Assembly (NCBI GenBank): GCA_947626785.1
Contig: CANQTO010000027.1
Coordinates: 1-34,592 of the forward strand
Length of the DNA stretch: 34,592 bases
Direction: 5' to 3'
Origin: an uncultured Oscillospiraceae bacterium
Lineage (GTDB): Bacteria > Bacillota > Clostridia > Oscillospirales > Oscillospiraceae
Numbering within the stretch: position 1 is the stretch's first letter; each line of letters starts with the position of its first letter. The notes beneath the pieces are model-generated. The model was not told where the DNA came from. It worked only from the letters and a program-made list of their open reading frames with translations, and did no database searches. A program made the translations under genes and the position numbers. Positions 1-10,111 of this stretch are shown here, one piece after another.

Positions 1-118
1 TTGCACTTGTCCGAGGGTCGCCCCTGGCGGGTGTTACCCGTTATCCTTGCCCTGTGGAGCCCGGACTTTCCTCACGCACAGGCTTTCGCCTCGTGCCCGC
101 GGCCGTTCGGCCTGCTCG
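1..118 (-). ncRNA. rnpB: RNase P RNA (type A), 5' part, cut by window start
   Basis: Catalytic RNA of ribonuclease P, which removes 5' leaders from pre-tRNAs. Read on the minus strand, the sequence contains the near-universal RNase P block GAGGAAAGTCCGGGCTCC, then ACAGGGCA and GGGGCGACCC, in the order seen in bacterial type-A RNAs. Only about a third of the molecule is inside the window; the rest lies to the left. The 5' end is placed about 7 nt below a strong minus-strand promoter. A plus-strand reading frame runs through this RNA into murD, but it is fortuitous. Confidence 0.95.
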
Positions 119-125
119 CAAGGGT

Positions 126-154
126 ATTCTACCCATTTTTCCCCCGCGAGTCAA
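126..154 (-). promoter_or_regulatory. Sigma-A promoter of rnpB
   Basis: On the minus strand a -35 TTGACT (154-149) and a -10 TAGAAT (131-126) are separated by exactly 17 nt. Transcription should begin near 119-118, at the expected 5' end of RNase P RNA. Confidence 0.85.
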
Positions 155-163
155 TAATATTTG

Positions 164-192
164 TTGTCAGGGGCCGGAAAAAGTTGTATACT
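164..192 (+). promoter_or_regulatory. Sigma-A promoter of murD
   Basis: TTGTCA (164-169), 17-nt spacer, TATACT (187-192). It lies back to back with the rnpB promoter, about 10 nt away, and gives a leader of roughly 30 nt before the murD start. Confidence 0.7.
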
Positions 193-228
193 ATAACAGA
201 TAGACTGTCATTAAAGGAGTGTGCGGCC

Positions 229-1611
229 TTGACCTTAGACCAGTACATCGACTCGATCAAAGATAAACGCATCGCCGTCATCGGCATCGGCGTCAGCAAT
301 TCCCCCCTGGTGGAGCTGCTTTTGCGCAGCGGCTGCCAGGTGACCGCCTGCGACAAGCACAGCCTGGCCGAGATGGGGGAGGAGGGCCGGCTGCTCAAGT
401 CCCTGGGGGCGGAGTTCTCCCTCTGCGAGGACTATCTGGAGCATCTGGACCATGACATCATCTTCCGCACCCCCGGCCTGCTGCCCTTCGACCGGCATCT
501 GGAGGCGGCCCGGGCCCGGGGCAGCCTGGTGACCTCGGAGATGGAGGTCTTTTTCTCCCTCTGCCCCTGCCCCATCATCGCCGTCACCGGCAGCGACGGG
601 AAGACGACCACCACCACCATCATCTCCGAGCTGCTGAAGGCGGCGGGCTATACCGTCCACCTGGGCGGGAACATCGGCCATCCGCTGCTGTGCGAGGTGC
701 CGGAGATGAAGGAGAGCGACTTTGCCGTGCTGGAGCTCAGCTCCTTCCAGCTGCACAGCATGCAGTGCAGCCCGGATGTGGCCGTCATCACCAATGTCTC
801 CCCCAACCACCTGGATAAACACAAGGATTATCAGGACTATATCGACGCCAAGGCCAACATCTTCCTGCACCAGAGCCCCCGGGGCAAGCTGGTGCTCAAC
901 CGGGAGGACGGCCACACGGCCTATTACGCCGCCAAGGCCCCGGGGCAGCTGCGGTACTTTTCCGATAAGGCCCCGGTGAAGGACGGCGTCATGTGCCGGG
1001 ACGGCGTGATCTACCGGGTCCGGGACGGACAGGAGCGGGCCATCATGCGCGCCGATGAGATCCGCCTGCCGGGGGAGCACAACCTGCTAAACTACATGGC
1101 CGCCTTCGGGGCCGTGGAGGGCCTGGTGGACGATGAGCTCTGCCGGAAGGTGGCGATGGAATTTCAGGGCGTGGAGCACCGGCTGGAGCACGTGCGCACC
1201 CTGCGGGGCGTAGAGTACATCAACGACTCCATCGGCACCAGCCCCACCCGCACCATCGCCGGCCTGCACGCGCTGAAGACCAAGCCCATCGTGATCGCCG
1301 GAGGTTACGACAAGAAGATCCCCTTCGGCGGGCTGGGAGATGAATTATGTAAACTTGCCAAACGGGTCTATCTCACCGGAGACACGGCGAAGGATATCCA
1401 GGACGCCATTACCGGCTCTGCCTTTTATCCGGACAGCGGCCTGGAGGTCCGCCAGGGCGGGGACTTCCGGGAGACGGTCCTGGCCGCCGCCGCCTCGGCG
1501 GAGGAGGGGGACATCGTGCTGCTGTCCCCGGCCTGCGCCGCTTATGACCACTTCAAGAACTTTGCCGAGCGGGGAAAGCTCTTTAAACAGATCGTGATGG
1601 AGCTGGAATGA
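229..1611 (+). CDS. murD: UDP-N-acetylmuramoyl-L-alanine--D-glutamate ligase
   Basis: Cytoplasmic Mur ligase that adds D-glutamate to UDP-MurNAc-L-Ala in peptidoglycan precursor synthesis. The 460-residue product has the family layout: an N-terminal Rossmann-type domain (IAVIGIGVSNSPL), an ATP-binding loop VTGSDGKTTTTT near residues 119-130, the central ELSSFQL and NVSPNHLDKH motifs, and a C-terminal domain with NDSIGTSPT. I chose the TTG at 229 because AAAGGAG (213-219) sits 9 nt upstream, it follows the promoter at 164-192, and the protein begins where MurD proteins normally begin. The frame is open further upstream only because it runs through rnpB. It is followed 3 nt later by a PLP enzyme gene, so the two are probably co-transcribed. 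Confidence 0.95.
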   Translation: MTLDQYIDSIKDKRIAVIGIGVSNSPLVELLLRSGCQVTACDKHSLAEMGEEGRLLKSLGAEFSLCEDYLEHLDHDIIFRTPGLLPFDRHLEAARARGSLVTSEMEVFFSLCPCPIIAVTGSDGKTTTTTIISELLKAAGYTVHLGGNIGHPLLCEVPEMKESDFAVLELSSFQLHSMQCSPDVAVITNVSPNHLDKHKDYQDYIDAKANIFLHQSPRGKLVLNREDGHTAYYAAKAPGQLRYFSDKAPVKDGVMCRDGVIYRVRDGQERAIMRADEIRLPGEHNLLNYMAAFGAVEGLVDDELCRKVAMEFQGVEHRLEHVRTLRGVEYINDSIGTSPTRTIAGLHALKTKPIVIAGGYDKKIPFGGLGDELCKLAKRVYLTGDTAKDIQDAITGSAFYPDSGLEVRQGGDFRETVLAAAASAEEGDIVLLSPACAAYDHFKNFAERGKLFKQIVMELE

Positions 1612-1614
1612 CCC

Positions 1615-2874
1615 ATGAATATCAACGATATCAAGCCCCGGGTCTATGAGATGGCCCAGCGGGCAGAGGAGCGCTGCCGGAAAGCCTTCGGGGAGATCGA
1701 CCGGCGGGCCCAGCTGAATACGGCCAAGGTCATGAAGGCCTTTCAGGAGAACCGGGTGTCCGACAGCTGCTTTGCCGGCACCACCGGCTACGGCTACGAC
1801 GACCTGGGCCGGGAGACCCTGGATAGGCTCTACGCCCAGATCTTTGGGGCGGAGGCGGCCCTGGTGCGCCTGGGCTTCGTCAACGGCACCCACGCCCTGA
1901 CCGCCGCCCTCTTTGCTCTGGCTTCGCCGGGCCAGACCATCCTCTCCGTCACCGGCCTGCCCTATGACACCCTGCGGGGGGCTATCGGCCTGGGGGAGGA
2001 GCCGGCCTTCGGCTCTCTGAAATTTTACGGTATCCACTACGCCCAGGTGGACCTGGGTCCTGACGGCGGCCCCGACCTGAAGGCCATCCGCCAAGCGGCG
2101 GCGGGGGAGAAGATCGCCGCCGTGCTGATCCAGCGCTCCCGGGGCTACGGAGACCGGAAGGCCCTGACGGTGGAGGAGATTGGGGAGATCTGCCGGACCG
2201 TCAAGTCCGTTGATCCGAAGATCTGGGTCATGGTGGACAACTGCTACGGGGAGTTCACCGGCCTGCGGGAGCCTCTCGAAGTGGGGGCGGACCTGATCGC
2301 CGGGTCCCTCATCAAGAACCCGGGCGGCGGCCTGGCCCCCGCGGGGGGCTATGTGGCCGGGAAGAAGGAGCTGGTGGAGCGGGCGGCTATGCGCCTGACC
2401 ACGCCGGGCATCGGCGGGGAGTGCGGCGCCACCCTGGGCCAGAACCGGCTGCTGTTCCAGGGCCTGTTCATGGCCCCCCACGTGACGGCCCAGGCCCTGA
2501 AGACCGCTGTCTTCTGCGCGGCCATGATGGAGGAGTTGGGGCTTGAGAGCTCCCCCGGCGTGGACGAGGAGCGCTCGGACATCATCCAGATGGTGAAGCT
2601 CCGCTCCCCGGAGCGGATGAAGCGCTTCTGCCTGGGGATCCAGGCGGGGGCGCCGGTGGACGCCTATGTGACCCCGGAACCCTGGCAGATGCCCGGCTAC
2701 GACTGCCCGGTCATCATGGCGGCGGGGGCCTTTGTCCAGGGCTCCTCTATCGAGCTGTCCGCCGACGGGCCCATGCGGGAGCCCTACACGGTCTACATGC
2801 AGGGCGGGCTCACCTATGAGGCCGGGAAATTGGGCGTGATGATGGCGGTCAGCGCCATGTTGGACGAGGGCTGA
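1615..2874 (+). CDS. Methionine gamma-lyase family PLP-dependent protein (aluminium resistance protein / YnbB family)
   Basis: A 419-residue fold-type I PLP enzyme of the family named methionine gamma-lyase-like or aluminium resistance protein (YnbB in Bacillus). The whole chain matches family length. Visible features are SCFAGTTGYGYDDLGRE near residues 51-67, VNGTHALTAALF (residues 89-100), a PLP-contacting aspartate in WVMVDNCYGEF (Asp208), and the likely Schiff-base lysine in GSLIKNPGGG (Lys234). The substrate is not established for this family, and the lyase name comes from distant similarity. It starts 3 nt after the murD stop, so it is likely in the same transcript. Sure of the family, unsure of the reaction. 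Confidence 0.88.
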   Translation: MNINDIKPRVYEMAQRAEERCRKAFGEIDRRAQLNTAKVMKAFQENRVSDSCFAGTTGYGYDDLGRETLDRLYAQIFGAEAALVRLGFVNGTHALTAALFALASPGQTILSVTGLPYDTLRGAIGLGEEPAFGSLKFYGIHYAQVDLGPDGGPDLKAIRQAAAGEKIAAVLIQRSRGYGDRKALTVEEIGEICRTVKSVDPKIWVMVDNCYGEFTGLREPLEVGADLIAGSLIKNPGGGLAPAGGYVAGKKELVERAAMRLTTPGIGGECGATLGQNRLLFQGLFMAPHVTAQALKTAVFCAAMMEELGLESSPGVDEERSDIIQMVKLRSPERMKRFCLGIQAGAPVDAYVTPEPWQMPGYDCPVIMAAGAFVQGSSIELSADGPMREPYTVYMQGGLTYEAGKLGVMMAVSAMLDEG

Positions 2875-2905
2875 CGCATATACTGCGCATAGGGGGTGAG
2901 ACTCT

Positions 2906-3589
2906 ATGCGGATCCGGCGCTTTTTCCGGCCCCGGCCCCGCTATGTCCGCGAAGGGCCGCCGGAGCCCGCCCGCCGGGCGGGCCGGCACGGGCTGGGGAT
3001 CCTCTTTCTGGCGCTGCTGGCCGGAGGCCTGCTGCTGGGCGGCGCGGCCAGCCTGTTTCTGGACGACCTGTCCACCCGCATCGCCGTGTCCGACGCCAGC
3101 GACGCGGTGACCGCCCGGGTCAACCAGACCATCGCGGAACTGATGGCGGAGAAGGACTACGGCGGGGACTATTTTGTCCGCTTCGAGAAGGACGAGGCCG
3201 GGGAGGTCACGGCTATCAGCAGCAATATGGCCCGGATCAACGCCCTCTCGGCGGAGATCCTGGACCGGGTGGTGGGGGCCACGGAGAACCACACCATCAC
3301 CGTGGAGATCCCGGCGGGGAACCTGAGCGGGGTGAGCCTGCTGATGGGCCGGGGGCCCAAGGTGCCGGTGGAGATCCTGGTGCTCACCTCCTCCCGGGTG
3401 GAATTCAACAACAGCATCGTGACGGCCGGCATCAACCAGACCAAGCACCAGATCAACCTGGAGGTCGTCGTGGACATCGACGTGCTCATCCCCTGGGGCA
3501 CCGAGAGCGCCCAGGTGGTGACCGAGGTGCTCATCGCGGACACCATCGTGGTGGGCCGGGTGCCGGAGACCTATCTGAATATGCAGTGA
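2906..3589 (+). CDS. yunB: Sporulation protein YunB
   Basis: A 227-residue membrane-anchored protein of the YunB family, which in Bacillus is made in the mother cell under sigma-E and is needed for normal sporulation. The biochemical role is unknown. After an Arg/Pro-rich cytoplasmic start there is one hydrophobic segment at about residues 29-52. The extracytoplasmic part carries the family signatures MGRGPKVPVEIL, AGINQTKHQINLEV and VVGRVPETYLN. The start at 2906 has AGGGGGTGAG just upstream. It lies 31 nt after the PLP enzyme and 9 nt before ligA. No convincing sigma-E promoter was found in the short gap. Its presence supports a spore-forming host. Confidence 0.9.
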   Translation: MRIRRFFRPRPRYVREGPPEPARRAGRHGLGILFLALLAGGLLLGGAASLFLDDLSTRIAVSDASDAVTARVNQTIAELMAEKDYGGDYFVRFEKDEAGEVTAISSNMARINALSAEILDRVVGATENHTITVEIPAGNLSGVSLLMGRGPKVPVEILVLTSSRVEFNNSIVTAGINQTKHQINLEVVVDIDVLIPWGTESAQVVTEVLIADTIVVGRVPETYLNMQ

Positions 3590-5575
<1,986 letters not shown>

Positions 5576-5579
5576 CTTA

Positions 5580-6064
5580 AAAAAACATCTTTCCTCTGCT
5601 CTTCTCCTTTGGTCACCAGCGGGAACGTGGCTTGGTCTCTTGGTGATTTGTTCACTTTCTTTGCTTGCCCAAAGAAAGTGAACCGAAAGAAACGGCACCC
5701 GGGGAAGTCTCCCCGGGACCCCTCCGGGAAGGAGGACACCACAGACCTCTTCTTAGGTCGCCCTGCGTCTTCCCTTCCGGTATACCCCGGTGAAGACACT
5801 GGCAGAAGTCGCACTTCCGGTTGCACGCACTTTCCGACAAGGCTCGCCGGGCGCTCGACCACCGGCGCACCGTAGCCTCGCAGAGTTTCGCCGCCGGAGC
5901 GGCGAAAGAAATCAAATCGTTTTTTCCGAGGACATGTGCCTCGGAAAAAACTCTTCTCAGCCCGCAAACGTGCGCGAACCCCGTCTCTGACGGGGTTCGT
6001 CGTGCGCTGCAGCGGGCTGCAAGCCCCTTGCCCTCAAAGAACCTTGGTTCTTTGAGGGCAGTCA
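5580..6064. repeat. Intergenic array of palindromes (hairpin-rich element)
   Basis: No credible gene lies here. Instead there is a run of inverted repeats: 5651-5663/5670-5682 (13 bp, perfect), 5698-5705/5710-5717 (8 bp, perfect), about 5720-5734 (5 bp), 5886-5894/5899-5907 (9 bp, perfect), 5920-5931/5939-5950 (12 bp, perfect), 5975-5985/5989-5999 (11 bp, perfect, nested in a weaker outer stem) and 6029-6043/6046-6060 (15 bp, perfect). Loops are 2-9 nt. Short open frames on both strands are by-products. It looks like a mosaic of REP-like palindromes or a highly structured transcript. Similar but distinct arrays occur at 18725-18853 and 28178-28518. Confidence 0.75.
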
Positions 6065-6065
6065 A

Positions 6066-6098
6066 AAAATACACCCCCGGAGCAAGCTCCGGGGGTGT
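6066..6098 (-). terminator. Rho-independent terminator for the minus-strand 6S-like RNA unit
   Basis: Perfect 13-bp stem (6071-6083 with 6086-6098, 2-nt loop) rich in G and C. On the minus strand it is followed by ATTTTTTG. It lies about 45 nt beyond the 3' end of the 6S-like RNA. Confidence 0.8.
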
Positions 6099-6142
6099 GA
6101 TCCCGCCAATGCCGTGCCGGCCCAATTATAACCTGCACATAG

Positions 6143-6310
6143 AGGCAGGTGGGTCGCCTAAGTTCTGTTTCGCTGCTTCCAACGTCCGGTAGACCGGGAG
6201 GCCTGCAATCCGCAGACTCAAATCGGCATCCCTTATAAGAGATGTGGGTTTAATGGGCCGTCATGCCAGAGCGGCAAACACGCACACAGCAGGAACCTTT
6301 TCTGTTTTCA
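6143..6310 (-). ncRNA. ssrS: Probable 6S RNA
   Basis: A gene-free stretch whose minus strand folds as one long, bulged hairpin, the shape of 6S RNA, which binds sigma-A RNA polymerase by mimicking an open promoter. The closing stem pairs GUUC-CUGCU near the 5' end with AGCAG-(7 nt)-GAAC near the 3' end. The apical stem pairs CAUCUC with GGGAUG around the loop at about 6235. The 3' end, ACTTAGGCGACCCACCT, resembles what I recall of clostridial 6S RNAs. Length (about 170 nt), a downstream T-run terminator and a possible -10 TATAGA (6322-6317) agree. I could not run a covariance search, so the family call rests on shape, size and recalled similarity. Confidence 0.6.
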
Positions 6311-6372
6311 GTCTTTTCTATACCTAAGCTTACGCCCCGGCGGGCAAAACTATGACAAGCTTTGGGAACAAA

Positions 6373-6669
6373 TCAGTCCCCGTCTTCGTCTTCATCCTCG
6401 TCATCAAAGAGCAGGACCATAAAGTGCTCGTACACGTCCTGGAGCTGGTCCTCGTCGTCGATGGACTCAAAGAGCTCGTCTCCCTTGTCATCGAACACGG
6501 AGCGCAGAATGATGATGCCGTAATCCGGGTCGTTCTCATCCATATCGGCCGGGAGAAAGGCCACATAGGTCTCGCCGTTATAGTCCATGGTATCCAGGAC
6601 TTCCAGCTCAAACTCCTGACCGTCGTCATCCACGATGGTGATAAAATCGCTGCCGAACTGATCGCTCAT
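6373..6669 (-). CDS. DUF1292 family acidic protein (YrzB-like)
   Basis: A 98-residue acidic cytoplasmic protein of the DUF1292 family (YrzB in Bacillus), common in Firmicutes and of unknown function. The core reads FITIVDDDGQEFELEVLDTM, then YVAFLPAD and YGIIILRSV, and ends in a run of Asp/Glu. The start at 6669 has GGAGGAG 6 nt upstream; a longer reading from 6735 lacks one. It is transcribed toward the 6S-like RNA, whose 5' end lies about 60 nt below its stop. Confidence 0.88.
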   Translation of the reverse strand: MSDQFGSDFITIVDDDGQEFELEVLDTMDYNGETYVAFLPADMDENDPDYGIIILRSVFDDKGDELFESIDDEDQLQDVYEHFMVLLFDDEDEDEDGD

Positions 6670-6766
6670 AATGCTCCTCCGATACCGGGCTCCCTTTGTT
6701 GTCTCTATTTTAACCGATATGCGGGGATAAATCAATAGTTTCTTGTGAAATTCGCTGATATATCAA

Positions 6767-7108
6767 TCAGGAGCCCAGATCTTCCAGCAGCTGGAGCAGT
6801 TCCCAGCGGTCGGCCACTGGCAGACCCTGCTCCACCAGCGCCCGGTCCACGCTGCGCAGGCAGTCCAGCTCGATGTCCGTCACGGCCAGCGGCTTTGCGC
6901 CCCGCTTCTTCTGATAGACGGCCACATGGCCCTCATTGTCCCGGAGATAATACTGGGCCGTCTCCGCCGCCGCGGCGTAGCGGATGCTCAGCTCCTCCGG
7001 TATGACGCTCCCCCCGGCCGGCTGCAACGAGCGCCAGGCCTCCGCGCCGCTGTAGGCGGCGGCGGCCACCGCGCACATGAGCAGCGCGACCCTGATCCTG
7101 AGCCCCAT
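6767..7108 (-). CDS. BofC-like C-terminal domain protein with N-terminal membrane segment
   Basis: A 113-residue protein with a hydrophobic N-terminus (residues 3-21, signal anchor or signal peptide). The C-terminal half, YYLRDNEGHVAVY followed by spaced hydrophobics and ending LLQLLEDLGS, resembles the C-terminal domain of BofC. In Bacillus BofC acts between forespore and mother cell to restrain SpoIVB signalling. I place the start at 7108, which has GGAGG about 13 nt upstream, rather than at 7153, which lacks a ribosome site. Resemblance to BofC is by pattern only. It precedes the DUF1292 gene on the same strand by about 100 nt. Confidence 0.6.
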   Translation of the reverse strand: MGLRIRVALLMCAVAAAAYSGAEAWRSLQPAGGSVIPEELSIRYAAAAETAQYYLRDNEGHVAVYQKKRGAKPLAVTDIELDCLRSVDRALVEQGLPVADRWELLQLLEDLGS

Positions 7109-7275
7109 CTGTCTCTCCCTCCTCCATACGGTCCGAATTTTTGCCTGTTTCATGAAAATTATCCCGCAAACTTGGGAAAATATACAGTGCGGTATTTTCC
7201 AGCGAGCCCAGCATAGCGGGTCGTATGTGACTTTGAAAAAAGTTTACATTTTTTCCACCGCAGGTTGACAATCTA

Positions 7276-7284
7276 TGGTATAAT
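7276..7284 (+). promoter_or_regulatory. Extended -10 promoter for the penicillin-binding protein gene
   Basis: TGGTATAAT is a TGN-TATAAT extended -10 element. A TTGACA at 7265-7270 is only 8 nt away and cannot be its -35. The leader to the ATG at 7377 is about 85 nt. Confidence 0.5.
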
Positions 7285-7376
7285 ACATTTTTGTATATGC
7301 CTTGCTCTATGATATGCTCTCTGCCGCGCCTTGAGCGCGTTGACTTAAGCTTAAAAAAGGAGGCGCAACGATCCGG

Positions 7377-9671
7377 ATGAAGAAGAAATCCAACCAAACC
7401 GAGGCCCAGGGTCCCGGTCCTGCGCCTGAAAAGAAACAAAACGCCGGCATCAAAGCCCTGCTTTTTACCCTGAAGGCAGCCGGCTTTACGGTGGACGCCG
7501 CCAGCGGCGTCGTCAGGACCGTGTTCAAGGTCCTGGGTTCCGTGCTGCTGGTCTTTCTGCTGACGGGGATGCTCTTCATGTGCGTCTTTGCCTACTATGT
7601 AAAGACCTGCCTGACCCCGGAGCTGGGCATCAATCTGGAGGACTACCAGCTCAACGAGTCCAGCACCCTCTGGTATGAGGACTCCGGCGGCCAGTGGCAG
7701 GAGATGTGCACGGTCATCTCCGCCCAGAAGCGCATCTGGGTGGACTACGATCAGATCCCCGAATATATGAAGCAGGCCATCGTCGCCATCGAAGACAAGC
7801 GCTTTTATGAGCACAAGGGCGTGGACTGGTATCGCACGGCCGGCGCCTTCGTCACCATGTTCGCCCGGATGGAGGGCAGCTACGGCGGCTCCACCATCAC
7901 CCAGCAGCTCATCAAGAACCTGACCGGGGAGGACGAGGTCACCATCCAGCGGAAGCTGACGGAGATCTTCAGCGCCCTGGACCTGGAGAAGCGCTACGAC
8001 AAGGACGAGATCCTGCTCTACTACCTGAACGCGGTGTACTTCGGCGAGAGCTGCTACGGCGTCCAGGCCGCTGCCCAGACCTATTTCGGCAAGGACGTGT
8101 CGGAGCTGGACCTGGCCGAGTGCGCCGCCATCGTGGGCATCACCAACAAGCCCACCCTCTGCGATCCCTTCTACAACCAGGTGGAGAACAAGAAGCGGCA
8201 GGAGACCATCCTCCGGGAAATGTATGAGCAGGGCTATATCGACTATGACACCTGGCAGGCGGCCGTGGCAGAGGAACTGGTCTTTGCCCACAGCCCCGGC
8301 GAGCAGAACCCCATGCGCATCTACACCTATTATGAAGAGGTGGTCATAGACGATGTGATCCGGGACCTGATGGAGCTCAAGGGCATCAACTATAAGACGG
8401 CAGACCAGCTGCTCCAGACCGGCGGCTATCAGATCTACTGCTGCATCGACCCGGATATCCAGGCCACGGTGGACTCTATCTACGGCGACCTGTCCGCCAT
8501 CCCCCAGGTCCGCTCACGGGACGGGCAGCAGTTCCAGAGCGCCATCGTCGTCATGGACCCCTATGACGGCAGCATCGTGGCCCTCCGGGGCGGCGTGGGC
8601 GACAAGACCATCAACTATGGCCTGAACCGGGCCACCGGGACCCAGCGCCCCGCCGGCTCCTCCATCAAACCCATCGCCTCCTACGGCCCGGCGGTGGAGG
8701 CCGGCCTCATCACCCCCAACACCCTGGTCAACGACTCCGGCGGCATCCGTCTCAGCGGGACCGACTGGTATCCGGAGAACGACGGCGGCGGGCACTTCGG
8801 CGTGGTGACCATCTATCAGGCCCTGCAATACTCCCTGAACACGGTGGCCGCCCAGATCATCGACAAGCTGACCCCCCAGCAGGCCTATAATTTCCTGATC
8901 ACCCGCCTGGGTGTCACCAGCCTGGTGCCGGACGACGCCTCCTACGCCCCCATGGCCCTGGGCCAGCTGACCAACGGCATCACGGTCCGGGAGATGGCCC
9001 AGGCCTACGGCGCCTTCGTCAACGATGGCATCTTCACCTACAGCCGCACCTACTCCAAGGTGACCGACGCCCGGGGCAACGTGGTCATCGACAACAGCCC
9101 GCAGACCATCGTGGCCTTCTCTCCCAATACGGCCTATACCATGTCCTACATGCTCAAGAACGCCGCGGCCGCCGGCACCGGCACCGAGGCCAATTTCTGG
9201 AGTATGCCTGTGGCGGGCAAGACCGGCACCACCACCGACTATAAGGACCGCTGGTTCGTGGGCTACACGCCCTACTATGTGGCCGCCATCTGGACCGGCT
9301 TCGATATCCCCGAGCGTATCAACGTCAACGGCAACCCGGCCGCCCAGCTCTGGCGGAAGGTCATGGCCCCCATCCACGAGGGCCTGGAATACCGGGATTT
9401 CCCCGCGCCCTATATCGGGGAGAACACCGGCATCTTCGGCCTGGACGACGGTTCAAACGATGAGTACGCCGAGGACGGCTTCATCGACGGCGACGTGATC
9501 GTTGATGACGAATACTCCAACGATTACACCGGCGGAGGTTATACCGGAGGCGACACCGGCGGCGACACGGGCGGGAATGACGCCTACACCGGCGGGAACG
9601 ACGATTATGGCGGCGGCACCGGCGGCGACGAGTATAACGACGGCTTCTCCGGCGGCGTCGTAATCGGGTAG
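7377..9671 (+). CDS. Class A penicillin-binding protein (bifunctional transglycosylase/transpeptidase, PBP1A type)
   Basis: Polymerises and cross-links peptidoglycan at the outer face of the membrane. The 764-residue chain has a Lys-rich cytoplasmic tail, one membrane helix at about residues 53-75, a GT51 transglycosylase domain (catalytic Glu139 in EDKRFYEHKGVDW; GGSTITQQLIKNL at 170-182), and a transpeptidase domain with SSIK (Ser428 nucleophile), YSLN and AGKTGTTTDYKDRWF. The C-terminus is an acidic Asp/Gly/Thr-rich tail with TGGDTGGDTGG-type repeats, probably disordered in the wall. AGGAGG lies 13 nt before the ATG, a slightly long spacing. It has its own promoter and is monocistronic by spacing. 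Confidence 0.95.
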   Translation: MKKKSNQTEAQGPGPAPEKKQNAGIKALLFTLKAAGFTVDAASGVVRTVFKVLGSVLLVFLLTGMLFMCVFAYYVKTCLTPELGINLEDYQLNESSTLWYEDSGGQWQEMCTVISAQKRIWVDYDQIPEYMKQAIVAIEDKRFYEHKGVDWYRTAGAFVTMFARMEGSYGGSTITQQLIKNLTGEDEVTIQRKLTEIFSALDLEKRYDKDEILLYYLNAVYFGESCYGVQAAAQTYFGKDVSELDLAECAAIVGITNKPTLCDPFYNQVENKKRQETILREMYEQGYIDYDTWQAAVAEELVFAHSPGEQNPMRIYTYYEEVVIDDVIRDLMELKGINYKTADQLLQTGGYQIYCCIDPDIQATVDSIYGDLSAIPQVRSRDGQQFQSAIVVMDPYDGSIVALRGGVGDKTINYGLNRATGTQRPAGSSIKPIASYGPAVEAGLITPNTLVNDSGGIRLSGTDWYPENDGGGHFGVVTIYQALQYSLNTVAAQIIDKLTPQQAYNFLITRLGVTSLVPDDASYAPMALGQLTNGITVREMAQAYGAFVNDGIFTYSRTYSKVTDARGNVVIDNSPQTIVAFSPNTAYTMSYMLKNAAAAGTGTEANFWSMPVAGKTGTTTDYKDRWFVGYTPYYVAAIWTGFDIPERINVNGNPAAQLWRKVMAPIHEGLEYRDFPAPYIGENTGIFGLDDGSNDEYAEDGFIDGDVIVDDEYSNDYTGGGYTGGDTGGDTGGNDAYTGGNDDYGGGTGGDEYNDGFSGGVVIG

Positions 9672-9773
9672 GCTTTCTGCCCCTTCTCCCCACCAGCGGC
9701 ACTTTTTGGACCGAAATTTTCCTCTTTTTCCAGAAAGTATTTCTTAAATATTTGCATTTTGCCCCATTTTCTG

Positions 9774-9802
9774 TTGACAAACCTGAGTCGTTGTGTTACA
9801 TT
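9774..9802 (+). promoter_or_regulatory. Sigma-A promoter of the small conserved protein gene
   Basis: Consensus TTGACA (9774-9779), 17-nt spacer, TACATT (9797-9802), about 28 nt before the TTG start codon at 9830. Confidence 0.75.
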
Positions 9803-9829
9803 TTAGTTACAATACTGGAGGTGCTTTGA

Positions 9830-10111
9830 TTGGCAAAGACATTGGAGTATAAGGGTCACCCTCTCCAAAGGAAGGACAACATCATCTATTACGGCAGCTT
9901 TGCGGATAAGTATATCATCATGCTGCAAATCCTGGACACCAAGAAGGTCAAGGATATGGACGTGGCCTCCAAGGTGTCCGTCCAGCTCCAGCTCACGGAC
10001 CCGGACATCCGGTCCCGGGACAGAGTCGTCAAAAGAAGCGAAAAGGACAGCTTCTATTCCGCTCTGGATATCGGCGTCGTGTGGCTTGAGCGCGCTTTGT
10101 CCTCCAGATAG
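9830..10111 (+). CDS. Small conserved clostridial protein of unknown function
   Basis: A 93-residue soluble protein that I know only as a recurrent hypothetical protein in Clostridia; no function is assigned. It begins MAKTLEYKGHPLQRKDN, followed by IIYYGSFADKYIIMLQIL, then a basic stretch (DRVVKRSEKDSFYSALDIG) and WLERALSSR. There is no signal peptide, membrane segment or cysteine pair. The TTG start has GGAGGTG 7 nt upstream and a near-consensus promoter, so it should be well expressed. The alternating hydrophobic pattern suggests a small beta-rich fold. It sits between a PBP and a secreted cell-wall hydrolase, but nothing ties it functionally to either. Confidence 0.8.
   Translation: MAKTLEYKGHPLQRKDNIIYYGSFADKYIIMLQILDTKKVKDMDVASKVSVQLQLTDPDIRSRDRVVKRSEKDSFYSALDIGVVWLERALSSR

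Noticed and set aside
1-228. N-terminal extension of MurD by an open frame from position 1
   Set aside because: This frame crosses RNase P RNA on the other strand and lacks a ribosome site; the TTG at 229 has one and gives normal MurD length.
5609-6192. Overlapping short open frames on both strands
   Set aside because: They run through perfect hairpins, have no ribosome sites and mirror each other; treated as non-coding repeat.
7265-7284. TTGACA ... TATAAT as one promoter
   Set aside because: The spacer is only 8 nt; the TATAAT is better explained by its TGN extension.
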